Source of the DNA: Hypsibius dujardini
Lineage: Eukaryota; Tardigrada; Eutardigrada; Parachela; Hypsibiidae
Direction: 5' to 3'
Assembly: GCA_001579985.1 (NCBI GenBank)
Contig: LRSR01003099.1
Location: 1 to 44,142, forward strand
DNA length: 44,142 nucleotides
Every line of letters begins with the position of its first letter. The first letter of the stretch is position 1. Positions 9,402-20,230 of the stretch are shown piece after piece. The translations under genes were made by a program, and so were the position numbers. Under the pieces are notes generated by a model that was given only the letters and a program-made list of their open reading frames with translations, was not told the origin of the DNA and did no database searches.

Positions 9402-10749
9402 TTTGTTGTTTGGAATCTAAAGTAAATTAAAAGACACCACGACGCGGATCTCCTTGGCCCAGGATTACAAACACCCGAAGTTCTTCAGAATCCCCGAAAG
9501 AAAATAACGTGCTCTCTTGCAATTAAATCAACCTCACTCCGAAGACCGACAAAGAAGAAGAATCTGGGAGAAAAAAAAATCAAAGTGTGCAGTACGCGTA
9601 CGAATAGTAAGAGGGAAGGGCTCTGGAATGGGCCACTTGACTTTTCCATACCCTGGAATGGGCCACCGGGTGGCAGGGGGCGCTCTGTCACAAACTAATC
9701 GGAAGCTAATGAGTTACTGCATAGTCAGCGACCTCTATAGGAGCTTTTTCCAACCGTCTAATCATTTCGTTTTTTAAATACGTTTCCACAACTTTTCTCC
9801 ATATCTGATACGCGTTCCACCGGAGTTGTCAATTATTCTCTGTCGCTTAGGAGCTTGGTGATAGCCAAAACCTGTCTGGAAGTTTTGATTCCAGGGTGGC
9901 CCATTCCAGGACCCTTCCCTCATACTGTACCTGTACGAGTACACGTGTTTGATGAAATGGCAAAAAGGAGGAGCGAAACCAACCAGATGACCAATCAGAG
10001 CGCGAGAAGAAGGTCAAGGATGAAAATCCAGGATCCTGTTGCGCTATTGGTTGCTACATTCCACCAAGCTGACCACTGGTCAGGGGGAGGGGGCGGGGCA
10101 TGCGGACGAAGTTAGGCATCCAAGGCGTACACCCTGTAACACGTGTAGCAGGTAGCAGACGAGATGGCGGTATTCGACAGGTGAATGTGGCGCCCGGTGC
10201 CCCGGTCTGGCGGTACGAGTGAAGGAAGCACATCAAAACGATAATTATTGACAAGTTCTTTAATGCCATGGAAGATGCCACTTTTTCTCTTACACGCAGA
10301 CAGTATAGCATAGCGTTGATCAGTCAAAATTAAAACTTAGGATTTACACGAGGCAACAACCAATGGCCCCAGGAAAAAAAAAACAAAGTGTGCGATATTA
10401 CTGCTACGAAACTGGCAAAACAAAAGACGAAAAAAAACCAAATTCAATTAAGGATCACACCGAGCAAGTCAAAGAGCTGCTGATAAATATTAACAGGCAA
10501 ACGAACGTAATTCATTGCGAAATACAGTACAAAAAAATATGTCTCAGAAAGACATCCGGTTCAAACGACGTTGCATCTTCGAATATTCAAACTTGCAAAG
10601 ACTTAAGGCAGAGGAGGAGAAAACAAAAAAATCAAAATCACAGCCCGTTTTGAGCCAGTTTCAGGAAAAATTAAGGATAGCGACCGGAAACAACCGGTCG
10701 TCGGGTAAACCGTTTCCCGGTGGAAGGATGCGGTGGATAAGGCAACTGA
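9402..10749. other. FKBP6 upstream region and semaphorin 3' flank
   Basis: This interval lies between the start codon of FKBP6 and the stop codon of the semaphorin, both on the minus strand. It contains the second element copy (9621-9926). A plus-strand open frame at 10363-10653 is lysine-rich with no recognised domain and lies antisense to the likely semaphorin 3' untranslated region; I do not call it a gene. Confidence 0.5.
9621..9926. mobile_element. Non-autonomous inverted-repeat element, copy 2
   Basis: CCTGGAATGGGCCACC at 9652-9667 and its exact reverse complement at 9895-9910 are terminal inverted repeats around a 227-base core. An outer block at 9621-9651 (CTGGAATGGGCCACTTGAC and following bases) is the reverse complement of the right end of copy 1. 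The core is shared with copy 1 at 5366-5680. No transposase frame exists, so it would need help in trans. Position immediately upstream of FKBP6 means it may affect that promoter. Confidence 0.8.
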
Positions 10750-13700
10750 TCAAGAGTACAAATGATTCTCCGACCCGGCCTTATGACGCACTGATCCCTG
10801 TCGTGCATGACTGCTGCGGAGCGGAGCGCCGTTGTTGCTTTTGGCGGAATACTGACGAGAGAGCCGGTTGCCCGGCTTCACCTGCGGGTCCGGCGACAGT
10901 GAACGCTCCCGCCGGAACGGTCCCGATTCCGAGGCAGGCGATGTATCCCCTTCGGGTGTCGTTTCATCGAGATCCTTCACAGCCGAGTGGGCGTAAAAGC
11001 CGTTCCCGTTCATCCTGATCAAGGGGGTCAGTTTTTTGCTGGACGCGGCGGCGTACGTGTTCTGCTGCGAGATGTGGCGCTGATGGATGGCGTTATTGCC
11101 TTTTTCGCGGCGGAAAAAGATGACCGACGCGACGACTGCCATTCCGGCGCAGAAGGAGATTACGCAGCCGAGAATGAGGAAGAGGTAGCCGCCACCGGGA
11201 GCAGTGATGGATCCGGCTACTACCATGTCTGATTCGTCTGCGTAAAGTGCAATTGTTGTAATTTTGAGATGAAAAAAATACTAGAAAAGAGACCGCCTCA
11301 TTCTCCCTACAGACAGCCGACAGATGGAGAAGCAGGCAGGCAGGCAGACTAGACAAAGGCATAGGCAGGCAGGTAGGCAGGCAGGTAGACAGACAGACAG
11401 ACAGACAGACAGCCTGAGAAATTGACCGAGAGACATATAGAGATTCAGACATCGAGGGGAGATAACAGACAGGTAAGTAAGTAGGCCGGCGCACATAATA
11501 ATATGAGCAGAAATCAAACTCACAATCGCTTTTGCAAATCCGCTCTTCTCGACTTGTGTCTCCACGCGTGCAAGTTTTGCCGTTAAAAACACAAATACGG
11601 AAGCGATTCTGCTTCGCGTTCTCACAAGGCGTCCAATCTGACCAGCAGCCCCACGGAAATACCTCATCATCTACCAAACATTCAATAGTGGTTGAATATA
11701 TGTTTCCATGTCCGACTAACAAGGGAACAATCACCAGTGCAAATTTCCGATCGTGACCAAACTTTTTTTTTGAATACAATGTCCCCTAAAATGATTTTTA
11801 AAAATATGACTCGCGGCAAAGAGTTCCCCGTTCAACGGGGAGAAATTCGGGAAGATCTCAATTGGCGCAAGTACATTGCAATAGTCGAGCGCTTGATTGA
11901 ATGATTGAATAAGCGCTTGATTGACGGCACGTAACGACACGTACAAAAACATGTGCTGTGCGTGTGTGCTATGCTGGTTGCGTACTCAAGTACAAAGCAG
12001 TTCAGTAGTAATAAAGTATTTTTTTGACAATTTTGTTTAACAAAATTGGACAAACAACAACAATTTTTGAAGTAGCTAAGGCCAGATTTTAATATAAGAA
12101 ATAAAAATATGCGTGTTTTGCCTAATTGTTCCCAAAAAGAGCATCTATAATATTTCTTACATTAAAATCTGGCTTTAGCTACTTTAAAAATTGTTTTGTT
12201 TTTTGTCCAAGTTTGTTAAAAAAATTGTCCGAAAAATACTGCAGTAGTACTGAACTGCATTGTACTTGAGTATACAACCAGCACAGCACACACGCACAGC
12301 ACACACGCACAGCGCAGCACATGTTTTTGTACGTGCCGTTACGTGCCGTCAATCAAGCGCTTATTCAATCATTCAATCAAGCGCTCAGGACTATTGCAAT
12401 GTACGTGCGCCAATTGAGATCTTCCCGAATTTCTCCCCGTTGAACGGGGAACTCTTTGCCGTGAGTCATATTTTTTTAAATCCTGTTAGGGGACATGGTA
12501 TTCAAGAAAAAAGTTTAGTCACGATCAGAAATTTGCACTGGTGATTGTTCCCTTGTAAGTTAAAAAGCAGTGGCCTATTGGGTCGAACTCTGTCGAACTT
12601 ACTCATCTTTCCTGCTCCCAAACAGACACGTTGTTGGGAACCGGCGCAGTTCTGGTATCGGTACTGCAGCGAAGCATCATCGCAACCGGACCACTGGGTC
12701 CAGGTTGATTGGAGGGCATGGTCAAACTCCCGCCTCGAATGACAGGAGCTGGCAGTGGGACAAAAGCGCTCCGCGTGCTGAATGGTGATCGCAAGCTCCT
12801 GTGGGCTCTTGGAAGGGTCGAAACGGCCTTTGCAGCGGTATTGGTGTTCCTGAAACGCGCCGGATGAGGTGGGCGAAACTGCCGAAGAAAAAAACAGCGT
12901 TCCAAATCCAGCAAAAACAGAGGAATAATATTAATTGATGGAACACGCAGAAGATTCGCACCCAATTCGGCACATCTACAAATCCCATCGAGCAAAACAC
13001 ACACAGTTGATTTCTTATCTGTAACTGTCGTATGCATGCAGGCATTCAGGCAGGCATTCAAACAGGCAGACAGAAACTCAAACAGACTGACAGACAGATA
13101 AATAGCTATGCAAAAAAACAGGCAGGCACCAGCAGGCAGACACGCAGACCAACAGTGAATATAAAAGCAGGCAGACAAAAAGACAGACAGTCAGACAGGA
13201 ACAGAGTACCCATAAACCACCATCACATGCCGTCGCAGCAATTACGTAGTGAATATACACAAAGACTTACTGGCATCATTGGAAACGGTCACCCAATTCG
13301 TCCAATCGGAAAAAGTTTCTATCGCCGGGCACACGGCCTGATTACACTCCCGAGTTTCCGTCTGCGGACTGGGACAGTCCGTATTTGCATCCTCCTTCAA
13401 GCACGACCGAGCTCGACGCTGAATGCCGACACCGCACGACTGTGAACAATCACTCCACGGCCCCCACGCCTGTAACTGCGAACCGGAATTGGTCGTCGGG
13501 AGAGAACTTCGTAGAATTTGAGGGGGACAGATGTCGTTGCCACATTCCTCTGCCTCAATGGCCGAACCAACACAATCCAGGCCGCCAAACTGCGGTGCTG
13601 GATTAGTGCACGTCCGGGTGCGACTACGGCTCCCACCGCCACAGGAAACCGAACAAGCACTCCAATCGGAGAAGTCCGTCCAGTTCCCGTCTCGCGTGCA

Positions 13701-14634
13701 GTTCTCGATTTGAACAGGCTCTTTTTCCAGAGCAAGGCACTTGTAGGACACGCAGCGTTGCTTTCGACATTGGCACTGTTCGCGAGACTGACGTTCGCTG
13801 GCGACCTCACATACCTGCCACGGTGAACTCTCCCATGGTTCGAAATAGTTCTCCGTGGAGCAAGTGGTGGAACGTGAACGTGCCCAGTCGTCTCGGGAAG
13901 TTTCCAAAGGCTGCTCAGTGCAAGTGTTGCCGTTCGCGTTCCAACCACAATGAGGATCGCCCGAGTCCAGACAACCCCTGAAAAGCAAAGTCCATAATCG
14001 AAATACTTAAACAACTGTTTGTGATTCCTGTCCGTCTTCCCGTCCGTCGGCCTGTCTACCGGGCCGTCTGTCCGTCCATCTGTTTGTCTGCCTTAATATC
14101 TGTCTGTCTACAGTTTACCTGTCTCTCTGGTTTGTGTGCGTTTGTGTGTCTGTCTCTGTCATGGTCTGCCACTATGCTTGACTGACTGCTTAGGTATGTT
14201 ATTTTAAACATAGAAAGCCTTTGTGAAGAACCGAGAAATAAATCAACGCTTCTCAGATAACAGAATGAACACAGAGGCATTGCCCTACCGTTTCGTGAGG
14301 TGCCGCTGGCAGACAAGGGTGCTTAACCGGATGACCCTGTCTGTCGTTCCGACAATCAACGCGTGCTCTTGCTGAATGAGTGTCATTTTAAGGACATCCT
14401 CAAGTGGCCAGAACAGGCTGTTCCATACGTGGACGAGACAAGCCTGATTGCGGCTGCTGCGGTTTTCTGAAGTATCAAGGACATATTTCCGTATGTCCAA
14501 CCGCCGGCCCGGCAGCTCTGTCAATGCGTAGAAAACGTAATAGTCACTGCCGTCAGGTAGTCGGAGCTGTTCCGCAGCTAGTAGACGGAATCTACAAAAA
14601 TAATGGTCAACACATTTTAGTCCGTACGAGTTTA

Positions 14635-14705
<71 letters not shown>

Positions 14706-15444
14706 ATCTGCTGGTCTGTCTATCTACCTGCCTGTCTTTTGGTCTGTTTGTTGCCTGCCTATCTGCCTGTCTGTTTGCTTACCTACCTGCCTATTTGCTT
14801 GTCAATATTTCTGTCTCTTTACAATTCAGTATATCTGTATGCGTGCACATCTACCGTCTGAACTGGATCATCTTTATATTAGTAGTTGGAATTAGCCCTA
14901 TTTTCAAACGCCGTTTGTACAGTGACTTACCGAGCCATCTCTTCAACAACAATCGCCTTTTCAAACTTGGGCAGCACGCTATCATACATCAACACCTTCT
15001 TGAAGTCCGCAATCCGTGCGGTCACATTTCCCTTGCTCGCGTTCACCTCACACTGTGTGTAATAAGCAAACACGCACACAAGAGATGCGTCAATAAAATG
15101 TGGAAATCTAGAGCAAGTAGCACTTAGACTGGTCATCAATGTCGACGTACATTAAACTGAGGAAGGTCATTTGGTGTTTTGATCCAAGTCGCATCTGTTG
15201 ACGGCTGGTACTGGTAGTGTCCGCGAAAGGCCTTCTGAATACCAACCATGTCGTACAAACAAATTGCCCCTCCATAAATATCATTCCTGCAAGTGAAAAA
15301 ATTGTCGCAATTGAATCATGAGACCCGAAGGACGGTGATTTATCTGCTTCGATTCGCTGTAATCGTACTGTACTTCATTTCTGGGAGACAAATTATCAAT
15401 ATCAAACAGCCAGCGATACAGACCGAATGACAGGCAGACAGGCA

Positions 15445-15477
<33 letters not shown>

Positions 15478-18400
15478 ACAGACAGATAGAGAGACAGACA
15501 ACAGTAAGGCAATCAGAGAGCGAGACAGACAAATAATACTGATAGAGACCCAAGACACACAGACAATATGATTATGTTTACCAGTTTAGTTTGAAAACCA
15601 AAAACCTGAACTGTTGGTGATAAAAATACAGATAGAGCCAGTTAGCAGTAACAGACAGACAGACACAAACGAAAAGTTACAAATGTACAGTAACGGGCAG
15701 ACAGACCAACAGGCATATGAATATACAGGCAGACAGACAACAACAGACAGACAAAATATTGTTGAAATCTCAATAGAACAGGCGTAGAATATCTCAAGCA
15801 CTAGTAGAGCTATTACTAAATTACTAGACACTCGACCACCCTAATAATGCAAGTGTCCACCATTGATGCGGTCACCGTAGGTGGCCAATTTTAATGCGCA
15901 ACATCCTTCGAAAAAAACGTACTCACTCACTCTCTCTCTCAGGCACAGCAATATTATTCATTTTAACGAACTGCTTATTACCATCACCACACTTTGTTTC
16001 TACACTAAATGATTTTCGCTACCGCCAGCACCACCACTCCGGTAGTGTCTCTCATCTCAAGAGGGTGCCATCATCATCCACCGTGCCGCTCGGTGAAGCA
16101 GATCAAGAGAACCCCCCCCCCCCCAACGGCAGCAGTTGTCCACCATTACGTAGCCGCACGAGATTATTAATAACCAGCGTGGGAAATTTGACAAGTGTGT
16201 CACTTTGTGGTGACTTGAAACAAAACTCATTGATCAGACACGCAAGGCAAGGCAAGCCAGCAAAGAGAAAAAAACCATCGAAAGAGGGGTAGGGGAGAGA
16301 GAATCAATCTTTATAATGCCGCTACTTTGTTAAATTAAGATGGGGAAAAGAAGACACGACACAACACACAGCGGAAAGAACGATCGAGCTAGTGAGCCAT
16401 TCTGTCAATACAGCGACCCATCTAACTTCTCTGTGCTCTGCTTACCCGGGTGCGTTGAAGATTCCGGCGATGGTCGCCGGATGGTGCGTTGACGTCTGTT
16501 CCGCCGCGGCTTCTCCGCCCAATATGACGGCCTGGGCCATTTGATCAAACAGAGTGGCGGTGGAACGATCTTCCCCAGGGCATTCCAGGCGGGCTTTTTG
16601 AAAAGTCGTCCACTACAATGAAAAAAGCGTGAAAACGTTATTAAGTCACAGAGAGAAAGAGAGCTTGAGAGCGAGCCATGCATGGGGGGAAGCCAATAAA
16701 GTAGAAAAAAGTTAAGCTTGACAGGCAGACATCTGAAATATAAACAGGCAAACAGAGAGGCAGACAGATAGTGAAACAGACAAGTCGACACAAAGACAGA
16801 CAGACAGACAAACAAGCAGACAGACAGACAGAGAGGCAGAAAAACAGACAAACAAACATGCAGATAGGAAAACATACGGGCAGACAGACAGACAAATGGA
16901 TAAACAGGCAGTTAACTAAACGGATTAGTCGACAGAAACGAAGATAAAAACTCAAGCCGACAGGCATTATGCAAAAAGCAAAAATTTGGACCCAACGCTA
17001 CTTGACCTTAATTGAAACGAACCTCAGCAACTTCAACGGTCGGTTTGGCACCTCGTGTCTTTGGCTTTTGTTCCGCGACATCATTCTGAAGAAAAAATAC
17101 TGTCCTGCATGACATGGGGACGGCCAATGCACTACTACAAGGAGCTGTCGGGATTGATGTGTCGAACCGCGAAGGTTTAATCAAATAATCATGCAACCGG
17201 AAATGGACCAGGAAGGAAGCTCGTGTTGTAAACCCAATTACGGTACCTGGCAAACGCGAGCTATTCTGCTGTAGACCGGCTTCAGTTTATTGGATTTCTC
17301 CAAATACTCCACCGCCTTTTCACGGAACAGGACGTACATAAACGGATCACTTGGGAAGATTTCCACGAATTCGGCATCTGGAAGATGTTACATGAGTAAG
17401 ACAGACATATGATGAAAAGCATGCGTGGATGGAAAGAAAATACGGATCCAGATGCAACGCACTAATTCCACATTGCGTTTGTCTACTCACTTGCGTTTGT
17501 CGCTCTGTTTTTTTGTATGTCGAGATGTTTAACAGTATGTCTGTCTGTCTGTCTGCCTGCCCGCCGGCCTACCTTTCTGTCAGTCTGTCAGTCTGCCTGC
17601 CTGTCTGTCAGTCTGCCTGCATGCTCTTGTCTGTCTACATCTGTCTGCCCATCCACAAAATAATTTGTATCTGTTTGAATTTTCGGTCAAGATACCATTC
17701 AGCCAGTCGGTACTGGTCTGGGGCGTCCGCAAAATTGGTGCGTCGCGTCTATGGCGAGTGAAGGCGGGTCTAACCTCCTTGTTCGCGCCATACCCAAAAT
17801 ACCTACAAAAAAATCCATCAACCAAGAACGAACGTTTCCCACACTTCCGTTCCGCTTCCACTTACTGGTCCCCGTTGTCAGTGATGTACGCCACTGCGGA
17901 ATCGTTTTTTGATTTTGGGCTCCGGAGCAGGCCGGAGTCGTGCCTTATCGTTTGCTCTAGATCGGTCGCCTGTCAGAAAGAGGGACAAACACAAAAGTCA
18001 GCCATTTATCTTGCACACGTAAAATTTTACGTGCTACATCTATGTGGCAAAAATATAAATTCAGACACGACAGAAAAGGCAATCAGCTTGGCAAGTGGAC
18101 TGTTGTGCAAACAAACCCACATTTCTCGAGAGGCATTCCGGCTCGCGGGAATTGGTCGAGCACGTGAGCAAGTGGTCGGCGGAAGGGTTCTTCAGGAGGA
18201 GCGTGATGTAGTTCCGGCAGTCCTCACCCTCGATCCGAAGCCCCCGGCAGTTTGCCTGCTGCGTGGCATTGCTCTCTTGAGAGATCTCCTCCAGCAGGGT
18301 CAGATCCGACAGATTGAGCCGGTACAGGGCGTCCCGTCCGCCGACAAACAGCTGACCGGTGGCGATTTCTGGAAAATATTTCAGCTGAGAATAATAGTAT

Positions 18401-20230
18401 CCGCCGTCCGGCATGAATGTCGCACTGATGCCTGTAAACAATGAACAAAGTAATTACTTGCTTTGCTACTTGGTTCCATTCATGCATATCACAAGCATAT
18501 TAAAAGGAACACAGTAAAGAGAAAAAAGGCACAATCGGTCAGGCACTGCGAAATTCGAAAACATCACAACAATCCATGTTCACTTCACTCCAAACCATCA
18601 GCAACTAAGAGCACGCTGCAGATACAATTACAGTAATCTGTGATTCTTTTACACTCATATTTTCCGATTTCTGCAATTCTTTCGATTATTAATTATTTTT
18701 GATATTTACTCCTAATTATTCTAATTATTTTTACTGATTTATACTTTTTACTCGTTAATTATTATTTTTCTATAGTTGTTCTAAATCATGCAGAAATTAT
18801 CAATCAATTAGCCATTTCAAATAATTACTAACAATTACAGTAGTACTGTAGATCCGCAATTGAGGTCGCATTTTTCGACGCAACACAATAAAATAATTTA
18901 GGAGATTATATTTAGCCAGGGAAATCAGTTCAGCAACACCCACAGAAAGGTGTGTGTAACTGTGAGGCAGAGTTGAACCACCCTCACACCGCCCACTGAC
19001 ATGCAAATATACTATCAATGCCGATGCCTGCTGCGCGCAATGAGGCATGGAAACCTCCAAACCTTCAACAGTGTGTCTATATGTGTGTGTGTGTGTCTAT
19101 ATGTGTGTGTGTCTGTGTGTGTGTGAATCCGGTGTTTATTGTCACAGTATTAAAGTTTAAAACGAGTTTTATCAATAGAGGGGTCAAATTGAATTGGGCT
19201 GTAAATTGGTCATTTATTCTATTTATTCCATTTAAACTGTATCCATGTCGGGTCAATATTGAATCCATCGCGAGAGAAGGCCCTTTTACATGAGAAGGAA
19301 GCCACATACTGTAAAATAAAAATGTGTACAAATCGGTCAAGGTCCTGGAACATTCTTTCAGAACGGTAGCAGATAGTCAGGCAGCTTCAGTTGTTATTCG
19401 GATATAACAGGGACAGATATGGCGCAGTAGAAGATTAATTAACGACATAGAATAATGTCAGACAAATAATTAACGCCACCAAAGAGAGTTCACGAATAAC
19501 TGTCCGAGAATATATTTAGTTCGACCGCGAGACGACGACGGGCTTTGATCTCGCCCACAGGACGCCAACGTAAATGCCTGGGAGCCCATTAAAAGACAAT
19601 TATATGCCGAGAACTCTAAACAGTCTTGAGAAGGATCAATGTCTCTGGGCTTGGCGTCGTGCGCTCTCTCTCTCAAGCCTAATAAAATACATTTCCAGAC
19701 AGGGTGAGACGGGGGTCAGTCGCGAGTAATACGAAACCGTGGGGTACGGTGTGTGATTGTGATCGCGAAGAGACCGTCCCGTTTGACCCCCGGCAGCCGA
19801 CTTCAAAACAATCTTTCCACACTTTACTAGAGTCGAGTTTCGAGTTAATTTTGTACAGACAAGACAGATAATTACTGTACGAGGGAAGAAAAAGACCAAA
19901 TACTGTACACTAGCCGCTGTATAGACATACAGACACAAATATAAACACAAATACGGATACACAAACAGACAGACAGACAGACAGACAGATAGACAGACAA
20001 ACAGACAGACAGACAAACCAACAGACATACAGACAGACAGAGCGACAGACAGACAAACCAACAGACATACAGACTGGTAAACATATCTCCGTTTGAGGTT
20101 TAATTGTACCTGGACTTTCTGCAGCAGCCACGATGACGAAACATGCGTAGATTATTGCCCAAAAGATAACGCCGGTAGCCGGTCTCCGCGCCATGGCCGA
20201 TATCCAATCACCGACAGCAGGAGGTTTCAT
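10750..20230 (-). CDS. SEMA5: Class 5 semaphorin, complete, 14 coding exons
   Basis: Class 5 semaphorins are transmembrane axon- and cell-guidance ligands with thrombospondin repeats that signal through plexins. Exons in transcript order: 20230-20110, 18431-18121, 17969-17866, 17802-17696, 17377-17247, 17085-17023, 16612-16446, 15286-15151, 15052-14931, 14591-14289, 13977-13271, 12878-12603, 11670-11524, 11237-10750. Every phase fits, giving 1060 aa (human SEMA5A 1074). A signal peptide (VIFWAIIYACFVIVAAA) is followed by the sema domain (about 45-515: YSQLKYF, VGGRDALYRLNL, SRIARVCQND, WTTFQKARLEC). A PSI domain (GCLDSGDPHCGW) comes next, then thrombospondin type-1 repeats (WSDCSQSCGVG, FSDWSACSVSCGGG). 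A membrane span (about 917-941) and a ~120-residue basic/Ser-rich tail finish it. The WTQWSGCDD and WTPCENAKQN repeats lack some usual cysteines. Intron 12 is almost wholly a giant foldback. The gene is divergent from EXOC4. Confidence 0.95.
11332..11412. repeat. CAGG/CAGA tetranucleotide tract in SEMA5 intron 13
   Basis: GGCA units pass into GACA units within the intron at 11238-11523. Confidence 0.9.
11719..12556. mobile_element. Giant foldback (inverted repeat) in SEMA5 intron 12
   Basis: The left arm runs from about 11719 to 12103 and the right arm from about 12150 to 12556, with a ~46-base spacer. The ends read ACAAGGGAACAATCACCAG and the complement. Along the arms the same words recur in reverse complement: GTTCCCCGTTCAACGGGGA, ATTCGGGAAGATCTCAATTG, GAGCGCTTGATTGAATGATT and AGTAGCTAAnGCCAGATTTT. 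By eye the arms are well over 90% alike; the right arm has an extra GTGCGTGTGTGCT-type unit. The intron (11671-12602) is only 932 bases, so the foldback fills ~90% of it. No long open frame is shared by the arms. It may be a foldback-type transposon or a long hairpin locus. Confidence 0.9.
13028..13200. repeat. Degenerate CAGG/CAGA tract in SEMA5 intron 11
   Basis: GGCA, GACA and related units with many interruptions lie in the intron at 12879-13270. Confidence 0.8.
14028..14160. repeat. Degenerate CCGT/CTGT tract in SEMA5 intron 10
   Basis: CCGTC and CTGTC units lie in the intron at 13978-14288. Confidence 0.8.
14634..14810. repeat. (CTGT)n-(CT)n compound microsatellite in SEMA5 intron 9
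   Basis: About twelve perfect CTGT units (14636-14686) are followed by a pure CT run and then degenerate CTGC/CTGT units, inside the intron at 14592-14930. Confidence 0.92.
15420..15750. repeat. GGCA/GACA tracts in SEMA5 intron 7
   Basis: Two blocks (about 15425-15495 and 15645-15750) lie in the 1.16 kb intron at 15287-16445. The rest of that intron, including a C-run near 16113, shows no gene. Confidence 0.85.
16720..16945. repeat. ACAG tract in SEMA5 intron 6
   Basis: GACA units with frequent substitutions fill most of the intron at 16613-17022. Confidence 0.85.
17537..17645. repeat. CTGT tract in SEMA5 intron 4
   Basis: CTGT and CTGC units lie in the intron at 17378-17695. Confidence 0.85.
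18660..20080. repeat. SEMA5 intron 1: AT-rich block, (GT)n and ACAG tract
   Basis: The 1.68 kb first intron (18432-20109) separates the signal-peptide exon from the sema domain. It holds an AT-rich block (about 18660-18840), an interrupted GT run (about 19070-19125), and a GACA tract (about 19920-20075). A long first intron is a usual place for enhancers, but no specific site is identifiable. Confidence 0.7.

Noticed and set aside
10363-10653. Lysine-rich plus-strand open frame of 96 codons
   Set aside because: It has no recognised domain, has low-complexity Lys/Gln content and lies antisense to the probable semaphorin 3' untranslated region.
12850-12852. Alternative semaphorin exon 12 acceptor at CGTTTCAG
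   Set aside because: The preceding exon ends in phase 1, which fits only the acceptor at 12879-12881. That one also has a far better pyrimidine tract.
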